From contig JAKZAP010000021.1 of NCBI GenBank assembly GCA_023053575.1, forward strand, positions 5,601,790-5,665,789: DNA of 64,000 nucleotides, written 5' to 3'. Of this stretch, positions 22,346 to 35,000 are shown in pieces (position 1 is the stretch's first letter; every line of letters starts with the position of its first letter). This stretch comes from Branchinecta lynchi (Eukaryota; Arthropoda; Branchiopoda; Anostraca; Branchinectidae). The notes under the pieces are model-generated. The model was not told the origin of the DNA and ran no database searches. It worked only from the letters and a program-made list of their open reading frames with translations. A program made the translations under genes and the position numbers.

Positions 22346-22697
22346 GGTAAGAAGACATGCTGAAGGGCCTGCCTTGGAGGCTCCGTGGCCCTGCCCAGCT
22401 TTGCATTCTAAGAGCCAAATAAGGATCCGAATGAGAGAATCGATCGATTTGCACATCATATCCCTTCGATAGACTCCTCTCCGAATTGCCCCAAGTCAAA
22501 CATTTGCTCCAACAGGAAAGGAATCTTAAGAATTATAAAAGAAAAGTATGGCTTATCCCCGGGTGATATTGCTGTCAGAGTATCCTGACTTCGCTAAAGC
22601 CCTAGTTCATATTCGGACAAGGGTCAAATGATCTGAGCTGCAAGAAAGCCCCGAACGATTTACGGCTGTACCTAGATTGTGTTTCGGACAATGTGGT

Positions 22698-22713
22698 GGT
22701 CCTTAAAAGGACC
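22698..22713 (-). promoter_or_regulatory. Histone H1 mRNA 3' stem-loop
   Basis: On the minus strand, GGTCCTTTTAAGGACC sits 33 nt beyond the H1 stop codon and is preceded by AACCCAAC. A 6-bp stem with a 4-nt loop is the SLBP-bound element that replaces poly(A) in replication-dependent histone mRNAs. It is identical to the H3 stem-loop at 45512. Confidence 0.93.
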
Positions 22714-22745
22714 GTTGGGTTTAATGCAAGGGGATTTGAAGTAAA

Positions 22746-23381
22746 TTACTTCTTGGGGGCTGGCTTCTTGGCTGCCTTGGGGGTAGTTGATTTCTTGGCA
22801 GCGACGGTCTTCTTGACAACCTTAGTTTTGGCGGCAACTACTTTAGGATTTACAGCCTTCTTGTCGGCGACCTTCTTTGGCTTGGTGGCGACCTTCTTTA
22901 GCTTGGCGGCAACTATCTTTGGCTTGGCGGCGACTTTCTTCTTGGGGGTTATGGCTTTCTTGGTGGCAGCAGCCTTTTTTGGCTTGGCTACTACTTTCTT
23001 CTCTGTAACAGCGTTCTTCGGCTTCTCTGCTTTGGGCTTCTCAGCCAACTTGAAAGATCCAGTAACGCCTGCCCCCTTGCTGTTCTTCAGAGCTCCATTG
23101 GTAAGTCCTCGCTTGAGAGCCATCTTCATGTGGGTGTTGACGACCTTAGCATCATTGCCGACGTGGAAGTTTGCCATAATGTACTTCAGGATGGCTTGAC
23201 GGCTGGAACCACTGCGTTCTTTTAAGGCAGTGACGGCTTTCACAACCATCTCGTTATACGATGGGTGTGTGGCACCGACTTTATGCTTGGCTGCCTTAGT
23301 GACCTTTGTTTGCTTCGGGACTGCTGCCTTCTTCGGTGTCTTCACTGGAGTTGCTGGAACAACCGCTTCGATGTCTGCCAT
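22746..23381 (-). CDS. H1: Linker histone H1
   Basis: 211 residues. The start was placed at MADIEAVVPATPVKT, not the in-frame ATG 20 codons upstream (MSNKSRIEL), because the shorter form gives a normal H1 N-terminus. A basic N-terminal arm is followed by the winged-helix globular domain at about residues 37-112 (HPSYNEMVVKAVTALKER ... GSFKLAEK). A lysine, alanine and proline-rich tail with repeated KPKK/AAKP units runs to the end. H1 binds nucleosome entry-exit DNA and compacts chromatin. The 3' stem-loop shows S-phase-type expression. It is transcribed away from the core-histone quartet and lies about 19 kb from it. Confidence 0.97.
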   Translation of the reverse strand: MADIEAVVPATPVKTPKKAAVPKQTKVTKAAKHKVGATHPSYNEMVVKAVTALKERSGSSRQAILKYIMANFHVGNDAKVVNTHMKMALKRGLTNGALKNSKGAGVTGSFKLAEKPKAEKPKNAVTEKKVVAKPKKAAATKKAITPKKKVAAKPKIVAAKLKKVATKPKKVADKKAVNPKVVAAKTKVVKKTVAAKKSTTPKAAKKPAPKK

Positions 23382-23600
23382 CTTGTTCTTATTCTTGCAG
23401 TTGGGTACTATCTTCAGTTCAATCCTTGATTTGTTGGACAAAGTTGATAACTTGATTTGCTAGTTGCTAGGGCCTAGGAGCAAGGTGCGAGCGATATTAG
23501 TAGCTACTGTTGACGCTGCACCCGAGTTTGCTTTTGGCGGGAAACAGCTCTCCGATTGAACGGAGTTGCATCTCAGATTTTGTGTTTGTATAGGTTTGAG
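23382..23600 (-). promoter_or_regulatory. Candidate H1 promoter elements
   Basis: On the minus strand upstream of H1, TTTCCCGCC (23537-23545) matches an E2F-type site. AAACACA (23581-23587) matches the classic H1-specific promoter box. Both lie 155-210 bp upstream of the start codon. I do not see a clean TATA box. These are consensus matches by eye. Confidence 0.45.
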
Positions 23601-24366
23601 TAAAAATTCATATAAAATCAGGAAAGTAGTATCGACATTCGGAAAACAAACGTTTCACATAAGAAATTTCCGGGCTTTCTGGTGATGTCATACTTATTGT
23701 CATACTTGGTACTACCGCACCGTATTTGCCACATGAAAAAGAACTTCAAAAATCTGTTGACATTCAACTCGGAACGTATTTTTAAAAATTAATTTTGTAA
23801 TAAATACTGGCTTTCACACAAACAAAATCTTTTCTACTAAAACACCAGATTTGCAGATTTGTACCCATATCCTTGTTTTTGTCCTATTCACCAGAATTTA
23901 GTGTACTGCTGGCGTTCAAAAAGTGCCTAAAACACAGCATTTCCCGAATCAAATCAAAGCGGGAATCTCAGAAGAAGGATTGAGTCATTGAGTAACGAAG
24001 AAAGAAGCGTAGCGTAGGTAACATTTCTTGTAACATGCGAGTTGATGGGTATTTCATATGAGATTTCATACCGAACAGACACTGTAATTATAGAAGACTA
24101 TTTTTTGTTGATTGTGTTCTATAATATGCTATTATTATTTTTATTCGGTGTTTGGTTCGGTTTTTGCTTCGAATAATATAAAAAATTGAATTACGAAAAA
24201 CATATTGCTCCAACTTCGGATATATAAGATTTAGTTATGTCAGATATTTACAATAATTATAACATGAAAAAATATCGTTTTCAATATTTATGTTTCGATG
24301 ATTGATATCGAGATTTGGTCCGTAATCTCGTTATCGATATCGAATATGGCCAAACACTATTCCCAG
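23601..24366. other. Intergenic, with truncated TAGTG-type MITE
   Basis: The segment 24195-24358 (CATATTGCTCCAAC, TATTTACAATAATTAT, AATATCGTTTTCAATAT, CCAAACACTA) matches the right half of the MITE at 44134-44406. The rest has no recognisable feature. The hAT element starts immediately after it. Confidence 0.55.
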
Positions 24367-27300
24367 CAGAGATGGGCGAATCTGAATCCGAATCCACCAT
24401 TTTAGCTGAGGATTCGAATCCGGATTCGAGTCCGGCTTGAACAAATTGAGTCGAATATACTGGTATAACAGGTTATAGTTTCTTAATGAAGGGTGACAAA
24501 AAAAAAGAAGAACAGGCTACACTAATAAACAAGGCACTAATTGCTTTGTCACTGAACCATCTCCCTCTTGAACAGAAGAGCTCGAGAAGAGCTTCAACCG
24601 TAATGGGACTGACTTAGGCTTTTCTTGCTCGGCCGATGGCCCCAGTAATCGAGAAAAGTTTTTCCACATCAGAACCTGAACAATGAACTGCCAAAAACTT
24701 CAAGCGAGGAAATTGTCCAGTTAGTTGTTTCCAACTGCACTTGTTTATTTTCCTACTTTATAACCATATGACCCGTACCCACATCAAATGAAACCGACAA
24801 AGAAATAGGCTCAAGCTGGAAAGTTAACTTTATTTTCCAGCTTGAGCGGAACGGCTTCTGGCCTGAAGAGGACCGTTACCACGAAGGGACGAATATAGCT
24901 CTAACAAAAATGCAGCTAATATATCTGTTTTGCACTATCAAATATGATTCGCATTCAGCTTCGACTTAAAGTTCAATGGGCACATCAAACTACCCCAATC
25001 CCTCTCTGTAACACCCTAGGAACACTGCTTACCCCCTAGATCAGCATCTTTTTCAACAGTTTCCTCTCTGTGATATTTCAAAGCGTAATTTTTCGGGCCG
25101 TACATACTCATTTACTAGCTTGGACAAAGATGAAAGTGATGTTTCTTATAATACTTAATAGATCTTTATTTTATGCATAAATCAGCTTGTATAATTCAGA
25201 TTTGAATAGGTTATTTGTTTTTGAATGATTTTTGTAATTATGTAATTTTTTATAAGCTTATTGCATATTCTGGTACATTTTATAAAGCAAGCGAATCAAG
25301 CTTCACAACACTATTCCACAAAGAAAAACTTCTAATAGGCACTTCAAGCCATGGAACTTCTGATGAAACACTAGAACAATCAGGTAATCTGCATCTGCGG
25401 CTTGACTTTGGTGACATCTCAAATATATCCTTTTCTATCAAGCATTGCTGGGAGTTTTTGAATTTCCTGCCACGATATCCCGGCTCCTAAGATCTGGATC
25501 GCCGAAATGCCTGAGAGGTAAAGACAAGGGATAACAAGAAAACGGCCGATTTTCGTAGCGCCTTCTAAAGGAAGTCGGAAATGCTTATTTGTGAAGCATT
25601 TAATACGAAGTAAAGCATTAGAAGTGTCCATTGTGCTTTAAGGAATCCTATTAACTCCACTTTCAAGAAAATCCACTGGTTGTCATTAGTTTTCATATTC
25701 TCATATTTCGATCGAGTTCGATCCTGATCAGTCCGAAACGTTTAGCTAATGCAAACGCAAGAAAAATACCGATTGCGATTACGGATAACATGAATTCTAT
25801 GAAATGAATTTTTATTGACTGGAAAATCACAACGGTAGGACAGAGCACTTACTGGTACGGATGCGTCAACAGAAAACATGCGCGAATCTCAAGTTTGTTG
25901 TGATAGGCTACAGAAAACAAAAACCAAAGAATAAATCCAAAATATTCCCAAGGAACAGCTTTTCCGAAGGTGAACCTCCGCAAATTTAACATTTCGAAGG
26001 AGCTAGGGGATATCCACTCTCAGGCACTTGCTGTGCACCCTTCCCTGGCACCCGTCAAAATCAGCGATGCTGGCCATAAATTAGGCGATTTATCTTCAAA
26101 CCTGCTGATTTTAATACTTTAACAAGTGGCAACCGGTACCTGCAGTGACTGGGCACTGAAAACTTGCCTTACACTAAACTCGAAGAGTCCCCTGTCAAAT
26201 TAGTCATCCTGTCGACGGAAGGATTTTAGGAATACCGTCATAGCCGACTTGGGCGTAAAGAGAGGGAGGCGATGAGCAAGGGGGTTAGATACTGCAGTTA
26301 CCAACTGAGAGAAGGATGCAATGCTGTTATGACAATCTTACTTATCGAAAACTTGCAACAGAGATAGAAGTGGTTGTGAGCAAGATACACTATGTTTTCA
26401 GTCGGTACAGTGGTTAAAAATGTTCGGCTCACAGATTATGTGTGATTCGCAAACAGCACGGCCGAGCCAATTTGACAAACGGGACTTTTCGACTGAGTGA
26501 CGTTACGCAGAGAATAGTTATAGGCTACTGCAATAACGAATCAAAATGTTATAACTATGAAATATCTTTTCTAGAGTCGAATGAGCTTCGAATTGCAACC
26601 AAGGTGAAGATATCTGCTTTTAAAAGCAGATATTTAACACACAAAGTTTCATTTAAACGCCACATGAACGCCAAAAGTAAAATCCAAAAGACAAATGGCG
26701 ACTAATCTAACATAGTATGGCTAACCTTCAAATGGCGGTGGAAATTAGATGTTGTTGTTCCTAAAGTGCTGATCTCGGTTACTTCGACACACAGACGACA
26801 CTTCATACTGCGGGATACCTTCCCCGACGAGCTAGTCCCAGAGCTCAACTTTACCATACTGGCTATCATTTAGCTGTTGCTTTGCTGGATTCAACGGTGT
26901 GGCTGACCGGACAGAAACTACAGTTTAATCTTCATCGTCTGTATCGGAACCCATAACCGTCACCTCACTATTATCTGCCATACTCCAACATACTTCCAAA
27001 CAGATCAAGCCAATCACAAATAGTCAAAATCAAAGACTATTTGTAAATAGTCTTTGGTCCCAATGCTAGTTCACGGCATAATGCCGGCGCTACCTATCTT
27101 TGCTTCCGTTTTTGGCTACATGACCCTGGTTGGGCACCAGCGCTAATGAATTCCATAAAACAATGCAAATTACCCTTGAAAATTGAATTCGTTTGAACCT
27201 TCAGGCATGCGTTTCTCCGTTGGGAATTGTAAGACCCGAGCGGATTAATGGGGTTGTCGGTTTTTACGACAATGCTAGGAAAGCACAATTTCCTAAAACT

Positions 27301-27427
27301 CCAGCGGATTCGGGATTTTGAAGGTTTGGAATCCGAATCCGAATCCTCCCCAGAAAGCTAAGGATTAGAATCCAGCTAAAAGAACGAATCCTGGATTCGA
27401 ATCCGGATTCGGATTCGCCCATCTCTG
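24367..27427 (-). mobile_element. Decayed hAT transposon
   Basis: Ends CAGAGATGGGCGAATCTGAA and its inverse TTCGGATTCGCCCATCTCTG carry the CAGAG start common in hAT elements. Flanking 8-mers ATTCCCAG and ATTACCAT match at 6 of 8 positions, a worn 8-bp target duplication. On the minus strand a BED-finger remnant lies at about 26711-26806 (KCRLC ... SNFHRHLKVSH). A C-terminal dimerisation-domain remnant lies at about 24560-24680 (VEKLFSITGAIGRARK). The frame between is destroyed by stops. It is an autonomous-type hAT that has lost function. It separates H1 from the region holding the core histones. Confidence 0.82.
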
Positions 27428-27435
27428 ATTACCAT

Positions 27436-28708
27436 TCGCCTTATTAAAAGTATTGTTCTCTTGTTAATACACAAGTAGCTTCATGAATCTCTAGGCTTTT
27501 ACAGCAGTTTTTCCTTTTCAGAATACACAGTAAATATTTTCCTTTTATTCACATAAAATAGATTGAGCATTTGCTCTTGAGCCCCTAGTCGCTGCAGGCT
27601 AGTTACTTTCCAAGTTTTTGTAATCACCGTATCTCTTCTCTTGATGAAAAAAGTGTATTCTTTTACACACTTTTATTAATGCACCTTTATTAAACTTTCT
27701 GAGTTTGGAAGACCAACTGTTAAATAGGATGGTACACCGCTGGCGGAGAGAGCAACCCTCGGACCCCTTTCCGGCTTTGTTGTACTTTCTTTTGACGGTA
27801 GACAGTGTCATATTACTTGCTTTACGAAAATTCACCCTAGAGAGGTTAAAAACTGATATAAGTGGGAAGGTGCCAGGAATTAGTGTACACCGGGTGCCGG
27901 AGAGTGAGCATCTCCTCGGTCTCTACTCAAGTCACTGAAATAACACTGATAATACAGAACTCATCAACGCGTCCGTGTCGAATATTTTGTTAGTGCAAAA
28001 ATACTTGGACGTTACTTGAGGCTTGCGATGGAGCATAGAACGAGATTTTTAGAATAGGAGCTGTGTGTTACCAGAGGTGTTGGGGTTTTGCTGATCGGAT
28101 CTCTTTCCTGTTATTTCTCTTTTTTTTATTGTTTTATTTTAATTTAACTTTTATATTTTATTCAGCATCGACGAAAACGAAGGCTCCGGGGACGGGTTCC
28201 GAGAAAAAAATCGAAATTGTTTAAATTATTGTATTAGAAAGAGAAGCTCCTTTCCAACCGTTATTCGACAGTTAGTAAACTTAACAAAATAAATCTAAGA
28301 GTTTATGAAATTTATGTAAGCAGAAAATCCAAGTTTCGTCAATGAGCTACAGTGGAAATTTTATCCGATATATATTGGTTTGACTATAAGTTTAGGGCCA
28401 GTTTTTGACGGGGAATCTAAATATGACATTAGTTTCTCTCATGAGATAGCATAGGTCATATAGGCTATATAGCGTACAGGCTCAATAACCTATAATGAAC
28501 AAGTCTCCGCAAAACTAGGTTTTCCCACTCCCCTAGGGCGATTTTTTGTGCTGAATTCAGAGTTCAATTCAACCATCTCATAGGCTATTTGCATATAAAT
28601 CTGTTTGCTCTAAATCTAAGCCGTGACAACTGCGCCGTGTGCGTTACAGTGGGGGTTCACGGAAAAATGTTGGCAACGTTCCTTAACATTCAAGATGTAT
28701 GCTGTATG
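27436..28708. other. Intergenic, no gene recognised
   Basis: A/T-rich; contains T-rich tracts near 28120-28160. ORFs of 60-80 codons are present on both strands without family motifs or exon signals. Confidence 0.4.
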
Positions 28709-28739
28709 TATGTGGTCGAGGGGTCGACGACTCTCATTT

Positions 28740-29160
28740 TTAATGTACACCATTCCGGAATAACGGAACAATCCTGACCATTCCGGATTATTCCTGGCCA
28801 TTCCGGATTATTCCTAACCATTCCGGATTATTCCTAACCATTCCGGATTATTCCTGACCATTCCGGATTGTTCCTGACCATTTCGGATTATTCCTAACTA
28901 TTCCGGATTATTCCTAACCATTCCGGATTATTCCTAACCATTCCGGATTATTCCTGACCATTCCGGATTATTCCTGACCATTTCGGATTATTCCTAACTA
29001 TTCCGGATTATTCCTAACCATTCCGGATTATTCCTGACCATTCCGGATTATTCCTAACCATTCCGGATTATTCCTAACCATTCCGGATTATTCCTAACCA
29101 TTCCGGTATATTCCTAACCATTCCGGATTATTCCTAACCATTCCGAAATATTACTGACAA
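28740..29160 (+). repeat. 20-bp minisatellite array, left
   Basis: About 20 tandem copies of a 20-bp unit (ATTCCGGATTATTCCTAACC with AAC/GAC variants), degenerating to the right until about 29260. The unit includes the palindromic core CCGG. The same unit, in the same orientation, forms the array at 34817-35000. There are no unique spacers, so this is a satellite and not a CRISPR array. Confidence 0.95.
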
Positions 29161-29260
29161 TTCTTCTGGTATACTCCTGACCAGTTGTAAACCATTGAGG
29201 AGTATCCCCAACCATTCCCGAATATTCTCAACCATTCGGGTATATTCTGGACGATTCACG

Positions 29261-30301
29261 AGACTTGACCGCAGACTGCGTGGTCTTTGGTTTCTTCTCA
29301 AAAACTACAGCGACATTACACTGCAATATGGATCGAGAGGGACCAATTATTATTTAAGTGCCCTTCAGTTATCGACCATGCACAACTTTCTATGGCGCTC
29401 GAGAACTTACCATGTTCTTTTCTTAGAAATTTGATGGTTTTTCAGTAGTTTATGGGATCGACTGGGAAAATGATAGATGCTAGAAGTATGACCCTGCACA
29501 TATCTGTTAACTGCTATGCAAGTACTTGCGAGATAAAATCTCAACATGGCACCTACAAAGATGTAATGCGCTACAGTTAGCACGCAAATATTGCTCACTG
29601 AAACCAACTGAAACCTAGGACCACCCACCAGTAAGCAGGGGCGTCCCGAGCCTTTCTTCATTGTGGGGGGGGGGGGCACATCTGGTAAAAATTGACCGAA
29701 TCGGTACCTGATTTTTACTGAATTTATGACAAAAAATTGAAGCTGAAGCTACAACGTAAAAAGTTGCAGAGTATATACAAACAAGCCTAAAGAGAAAAAA
29801 CTGGAGCATTTCCACTCTTTTCCGCTTCTGTTTTTTTTTCCTGGTTGTGCAAACAGGACTTGAAATAATGGCTAAACACGGTGTTGCTGCATAGCGACAA
29901 CGTCGCTAATGGCCGTGCCCACGATTAGTTAAGGCGTCGCAAGTGAAATTTTAGCTACTTCCCGTGCAAATCCTAGCTTTTAACATAACAACCTAGCTTT
30001 AACAAGCCCCGGAAAATTCCAAGCCTCAAACGCCAACTAAATAAGGCAACCTTTGTCTAACTAGTCAAAGCTGCAAAATGCGCCGCATGCGAAATTTTGT
30101 GGAAACACTGATGATAAAGTGCCTCTCTGCGATCCCAAGATTAGCTATTCAACCCAGAGTAATCTGGCAACGAAAGGGGCGACCCAGGGTAAAGTAGATA
30201 CAAAGTACATTTGTTTGGAATTTACAGCAAACAAAAGTAGGCTAGTTTTCACGTCAAGATACGTACTTACATGAAGTACTGCAATCCTAAGAAGTAAAAA
30301 A
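29261..30301. other. Interior of the composite element, left part
   Basis: No gene. At 29637 a CAGGGGCGTC start followed by a poly-G run (29666-29678) matches the start of repeats at 35053 and 50090. ORFs here carry no recognisable motif. Confidence 0.45.
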
Positions 30302-33300
30302 ACTAGACCTACGTTGCCCGGGCAACGTGAAGTGTTGCGGCAACCTTTGTCCGGCTTCGCCGAATAAAGTGTTGCGAGAGCAACACTTTGGTTTTGTTTC
30401 TTCGCTGTCGGTAAAGTGCTGAAATTATCAACGTATCGAAGCTTTTAAAATGGTATGTTCTAAAAAGAATAATCACATGATCAAAAGCTGTTCTTTAGCG
30501 TTGTAAAACCAACAACAAAACAATATTGGAAGAAGGGACCAAATTGACTTTGCGGTCAGTTGAACTTTATCCTTTTCAATCGTAGATATCGTGACGGATG
30601 AAAGCTTGGAACAATATCTTATATAATCTAGTTGATATTATAAAGCTATCCGTAACTTTTCACGATTAAAATACCATAGATGACACTATTAATTATTACA
30701 AAACTACCTTATTGTTTTACATTACCGTATCGTTTGTACCCGTTGCGTTAACAGTTAATCCTACGTTATAGCGATAGACCATCGATACAAACTTTCTTAC
30801 CGTCATATTGACAGAAATCGAATACAATGTGCACCAATTTTAAAAAATTTCCAGCCCCTCGTGAACCGATTCTTACTTACAAGTCCCTCTCCCGTGATTG
30901 ACATCAAATTCACCGGAAACAAATAATGGATACACCAGCTAGCAAAAGTTGCAAACCCCAAATCGCTGAAGATGATTATAGCATAAGCTTTTTAAACGGG
31001 ATGTTCTAAAAAAATTAATCATATGGTAAAAATGTAGTCTTCAGCGTTGTAAAAACAACAACAAAATAATATAGGAAGAAGGGACTAAATTAACTTTGCA
31101 GTCAGTTGAACTTTATCCTTTTCAATCGTAGACATCGTGACGGATGAAAACTTGGAACAATATCTTATATAATCTAGTTGGTATTAGAAAGCTATCCGTA
31201 ACTTTTCAGGATTAAAATACCATAGATGACACTATTAATTATTATGAAACTACCTCATTGCTTTACATTTTCGTTTGTATCCGTTGTGTAAACAATTAAT
31301 CCTAGGCTACATTGATAAACCATCGACACAAACTTTCTTACCGTCAGATTTATAGAAATCGAATACAATGTGCACCCATTTGCAAAAATTCCTAGCCCCT
31401 CGTGAACCGATTCCTACTTACAAGTCCCTCTCCCGTGATAAACATTAAGTTAACCGAAAACAAATAATGGGTACACCAGCTAGCAAAAGTTGCAAACCCA
31501 TCATCGCAGAAGATGTTTGTAGCATAACAGCCGATTATTACTTACAAGTCCCTTGCATGTCTTACAATTGGGAACCAAATTGTTCTTACCACCAAATGAC
31601 AGGTACGCCAACTAGCTAAAGCTGCAAACCCCTCTTTGCCGAAGATGATTATGAGCAACAAAACAATATCGGAAGAAGGGAATAAATTGACCTGGTCAGT
31701 TGAACTTTATCCTTTTCAATCGTAGATATCGTGACGGATGAAAACTTGGAACAATATCTTATATAATCCAGTTGGTATTATAAAGCTATCCGTAACTTTT
31801 CAGGATTAAAATACCGTAGATGACACTATTAACTATTACGAAACTACCTCATTGTTCTACATTATCGTTTGTACCCGTTGCGTAAAAAGTTAATCCTAGG
31901 TTACAGCGATAGACCATCGATACAAACTTTCTACCGTCAGGTTTATAGAATTCGAATACAATGTGCACCTATTTACAAAAGTTCTAGCCCCTCTTGAACC
32001 GATTCTTACTTACAAGTCTCTCTCCCGCGATAGACATCAAGTTCACCACCGGATAAAAATAATGGGTACACCAGCGAGCAGAAGTTGTAAACTCCTCATC
32101 CCTGAAGATGATTGTAGCATAACAGCCGCTTATTACTTAGAAGCCCATTGCATGTCTCACAATTGGGAACCAAATTGTTCTTACTATCGAATGCACCGGA
32201 AACAGATAACAGGTGCACCAAGTAGCAAAAGCTGCAAACCCCTCATTGCCGAAGATGATTATGAGCCGACAGTTGACTGTTGCATACATGTCCCCTACAT
32301 GTCTCACAACTGATATCGCCTTGGTTTCAGTGCGTACGTTACTACTGAAGTTGTCAACCCCTTTAAACTTTCAAACTGGTTTGTTTCTTCGCTGTCGCTT
32401 AATGCTGAAGTTGTCAACTTATCGAAGCTTTTTAAACGGGATGTTGTAAAAAAATTAATCATATGATCAAAAGGTATTCTTCAGCGTTGTAAAAACAACA
32501 ACAAAATAATATAGGAAGAAGGGACTAAATTAACTTTTCAGTCAGTTGAACTTTATCCTTTTCAATCGTAGACATAGTGACGGATGAAAAACTGGAACAA
32601 TATCTTATATAATCTAGTTGGCATTAGAAAGCTATCCGTAACTTTTCAGGATTAAAATACCATAGATGACACTATTAATTATTATGAAACTACCTCATTG
32701 CTTTACATTTTCGTTTGTATCCGTTATGTAAACAGTTAATCCTAGGTTACATTGATAGACCATCGACGCAAACTTTCTTACTGTCAGATTTATAGAAATC
32801 GAATACAGTGTGCACCCAATTGCAAAAATTCCTAGCCACTCGTGAACCGATTCCTACTTACAAGTCCCTCTCCCGTGATATACATTAACTCTTAACCGAA
32901 AACAAATAATGGGTACACCAGCTAGCAAAAGTTGCAAACCCATCATCGCAGAAGATGATTGTAGCATAACAGCCGATTATTACTTACAAGTCCCTTGCAT
33001 ATCTTACCATTGGGAACCAAATTGTTCTTACCATCGAATACACCGGAAACAAATAACAGGTACACCAACTAGCAAAAGCGGCAAACCCTTCATTACCAAA
33101 GATGATTATGAGCCAACAGTCGACTGTTGCTTAAAAGTCCCCTACATGTCTCATAACAGGTATCGCCTAATTTTGTTTTCGGTGTACCTTACTACTGAAG
33201 TTGTCAACCCCTTTGAAATTTTCAAACTGGTGTATCTCATGAAGGAGTTTTTGTACCAAAAAATGGATGACATATACTTTGATCAGCCCATCAATGGCTA

Positions 33301-34092
33301 TCGATTGCCGTCGAAAAAAAAATTCTACCTGTCTTAGTTCAAAAGTTGACTTTTTTGCCGTAGGCCAACTTTCTAACGTCACGACTTAGAAAGGAGCAAA
33401 GGATAAGCTCTAGTTTCTTTAGCAATGAGAGAACTTTTGAAGTTTAAGGGGCACATCTGATACCGTTACTCTACCGCAAACCCAAGTGCAAAAAAAAAAA
33501 AATTATAAGCTCAGCTGGAATCGTCGCAGACATGGACAGAAACAATGGATGGCAGCACTTTCGGACCCGTGGGAAAAAGCCACTTTTTTGTCTCTGTAGA
33601 TTTTTCTATTTATCACTCAAAGAAGATATGTTGGCTGTGGGGCCGGGTAACTGCCGCATATATTTAACACTTATAGATTTTAGTCCATCTTCAATTTGAA
33701 ACTGGTGCCTGCCTGCTAGCGTGCTAGAACGGAGCTTTCCACTCGAAAGCAGAAACATGGTTTGATGAAACGAAAGGTTCGCTACACAACTTGAGATGGT
33801 CCTCTCCGACATAGGCTATACAACTCCACTTCACTTCGCAAACCGTAGGCTCTGGCTCGATGACAAGCAAAAACCATCCTTATTGGCCCCAGGCAAGAGT
33901 TCTACGGAGCTTTCCAAAATGTAATGTCATATTCATCAATCCGGCCTAAGGTCCACACTTTCCGTAAAAACCGCACAGGTTAGACCCTTCCCAGTTACCA
34001 GGAATAAAATGAAATCGGAGTCATAGGAAAAAAAAAAAAAAAAAAAAAAAAAAAAACGAGGACAAAACCAAAGTGTTGCTCTCGCAACACAA
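30302..34092. mobile_element. Hairpin-ended non-coding element, family C/D, copy 2
   Basis: Starts ACTAGACCTACGTTG, directly followed by the perfect 16-bp palindrome CGTTGCCCGGGCAACG region. It has the same GTGTTGCGAGAGCAACAC hairpin at about 30371 and ends with the inverted CAAAACCAAAG plus hairpin at 34064-34090. Four internal modules begin near GAAGAAGGGA at about 30525, 31075, 31670 and 32515; the copy at 15881 has two. Modules repeat TTGAACTTTATCCTTTTCAA, ATCGTGACGGATGAAA and GGTACACCAGCTAGCAAAAG. A 30-nt poly-A tract lies at about 34029-34056. No protein is encoded. It is nested in the composite element. Confidence 0.78.
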
Positions 34093-34816
34093 TGAACAGC
34101 AACCAGCTGAAGCTACCGTAAATGGTAAAGAACAAGAGCTGTATAAATGCCACTTAAATTACCGAACTCAGTACTGGGTTGAAGCAAATAATGGATCCGT
34201 AGTATACCGAAAAACTAACTAACTAAAAAAATAAGGAACAGATCGAGAGCGGTAGTACAACCGAATTTCGTAATGGAATAAAACTCTTGTTAGAACCACC
34301 TAAAGCAACCGAATTCGGCAAGTCTAGTAATAGAAACGGACTAAAGAAAAATCCGGTGAATTACCATATTCGGTAGAGTCGGTAGAGAATGAGACCAAAT
34401 AAGCAGGTTAAATCGACGAATTTACGCAGGGACTGACCGAATGCAGCGAAATCGATGCGGATTGAACAAAAGTTGGTTGGCAGGATGTTTCGGTCGGCTT
34501 CGTCAAAATCGATATGACTTAAAGGGGTAAACACACATGCTGAATCCACATCTGAACTCGGTTTTCTCGTATGATTAGATATTTGCCCTTAATCTGTTTA
34601 TCACCATTGCTTATTGAGATAAATAACCATTGCTTATTGCAGAGACAACCGGAAAAGAGGTTTGGTCTCCACTGTAATATGACACTATTCGTGCACGTCC
34701 TTTATCTTTTTAGGCGGCATGCCTTTCAACACCTTCGTCTTTCTTGAAAGTCACGAATACCGAAGACCGCTGTTGTGAAATGATATTTTGGATGAGGAAA
34801 GTACGAAAAATTACAG
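34093..34816. other. Interior of the composite element, right part
   Basis: Positions 34140-34400 (GGTAGTACAACCGAATTTCG, CTTGTTAGAACCACCTAAA, AAATCCGGTGAATTACC) match 49670-49860 in inverse orientation. Positions 34440-34600 are an R1 fragment (TCAAAATCGATATGACTTAA, ACACACATGCTGAATCCACA). No gene. Confidence 0.55.
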
Positions 34817-35000
34817 ACCATTCCTTATTATTCCTAACCATTCCGGATTATTCCTGACCATTCCGGATTATTCCGGACTATTCCTGATCATTCCGGATTA
34901 TTCATTCCTAACTATTCCGGATTATTCCTAACCATTCCGGATTATTCCTAATCATTCCGGTTTATTCCGGATTATTCTTGACCATTCCGGATTATTCCTT
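34817..35000 (+). repeat. 20-bp minisatellite array, right
   Basis: About 8-9 imperfect copies of the unit seen at 28740-29160, in the same orientation, ending shortly before the right terminal inverted repeat of the composite element. Confidence 0.9.

Noticed and set aside
22693..23199. 168-codon hydrophobic ORF on the plus strand over H1
   Set aside because: Antisense of the lysine/alanine-rich H1 tail gives Phe/Leu/Ala runs; not a membrane protein gene.
28740..29160. CRISPR-like direct repeats
   Set aside because: The 20-bp units are contiguous with no unique spacers, in a eukaryotic transposon context; it is a minisatellite.
31963..33337. ORFs with repeated SKSCKPLIAEDD-like motifs
   Set aside because: They come from the tandem modules of the non-coding hairpin-ended element and are interrupted in other modules.
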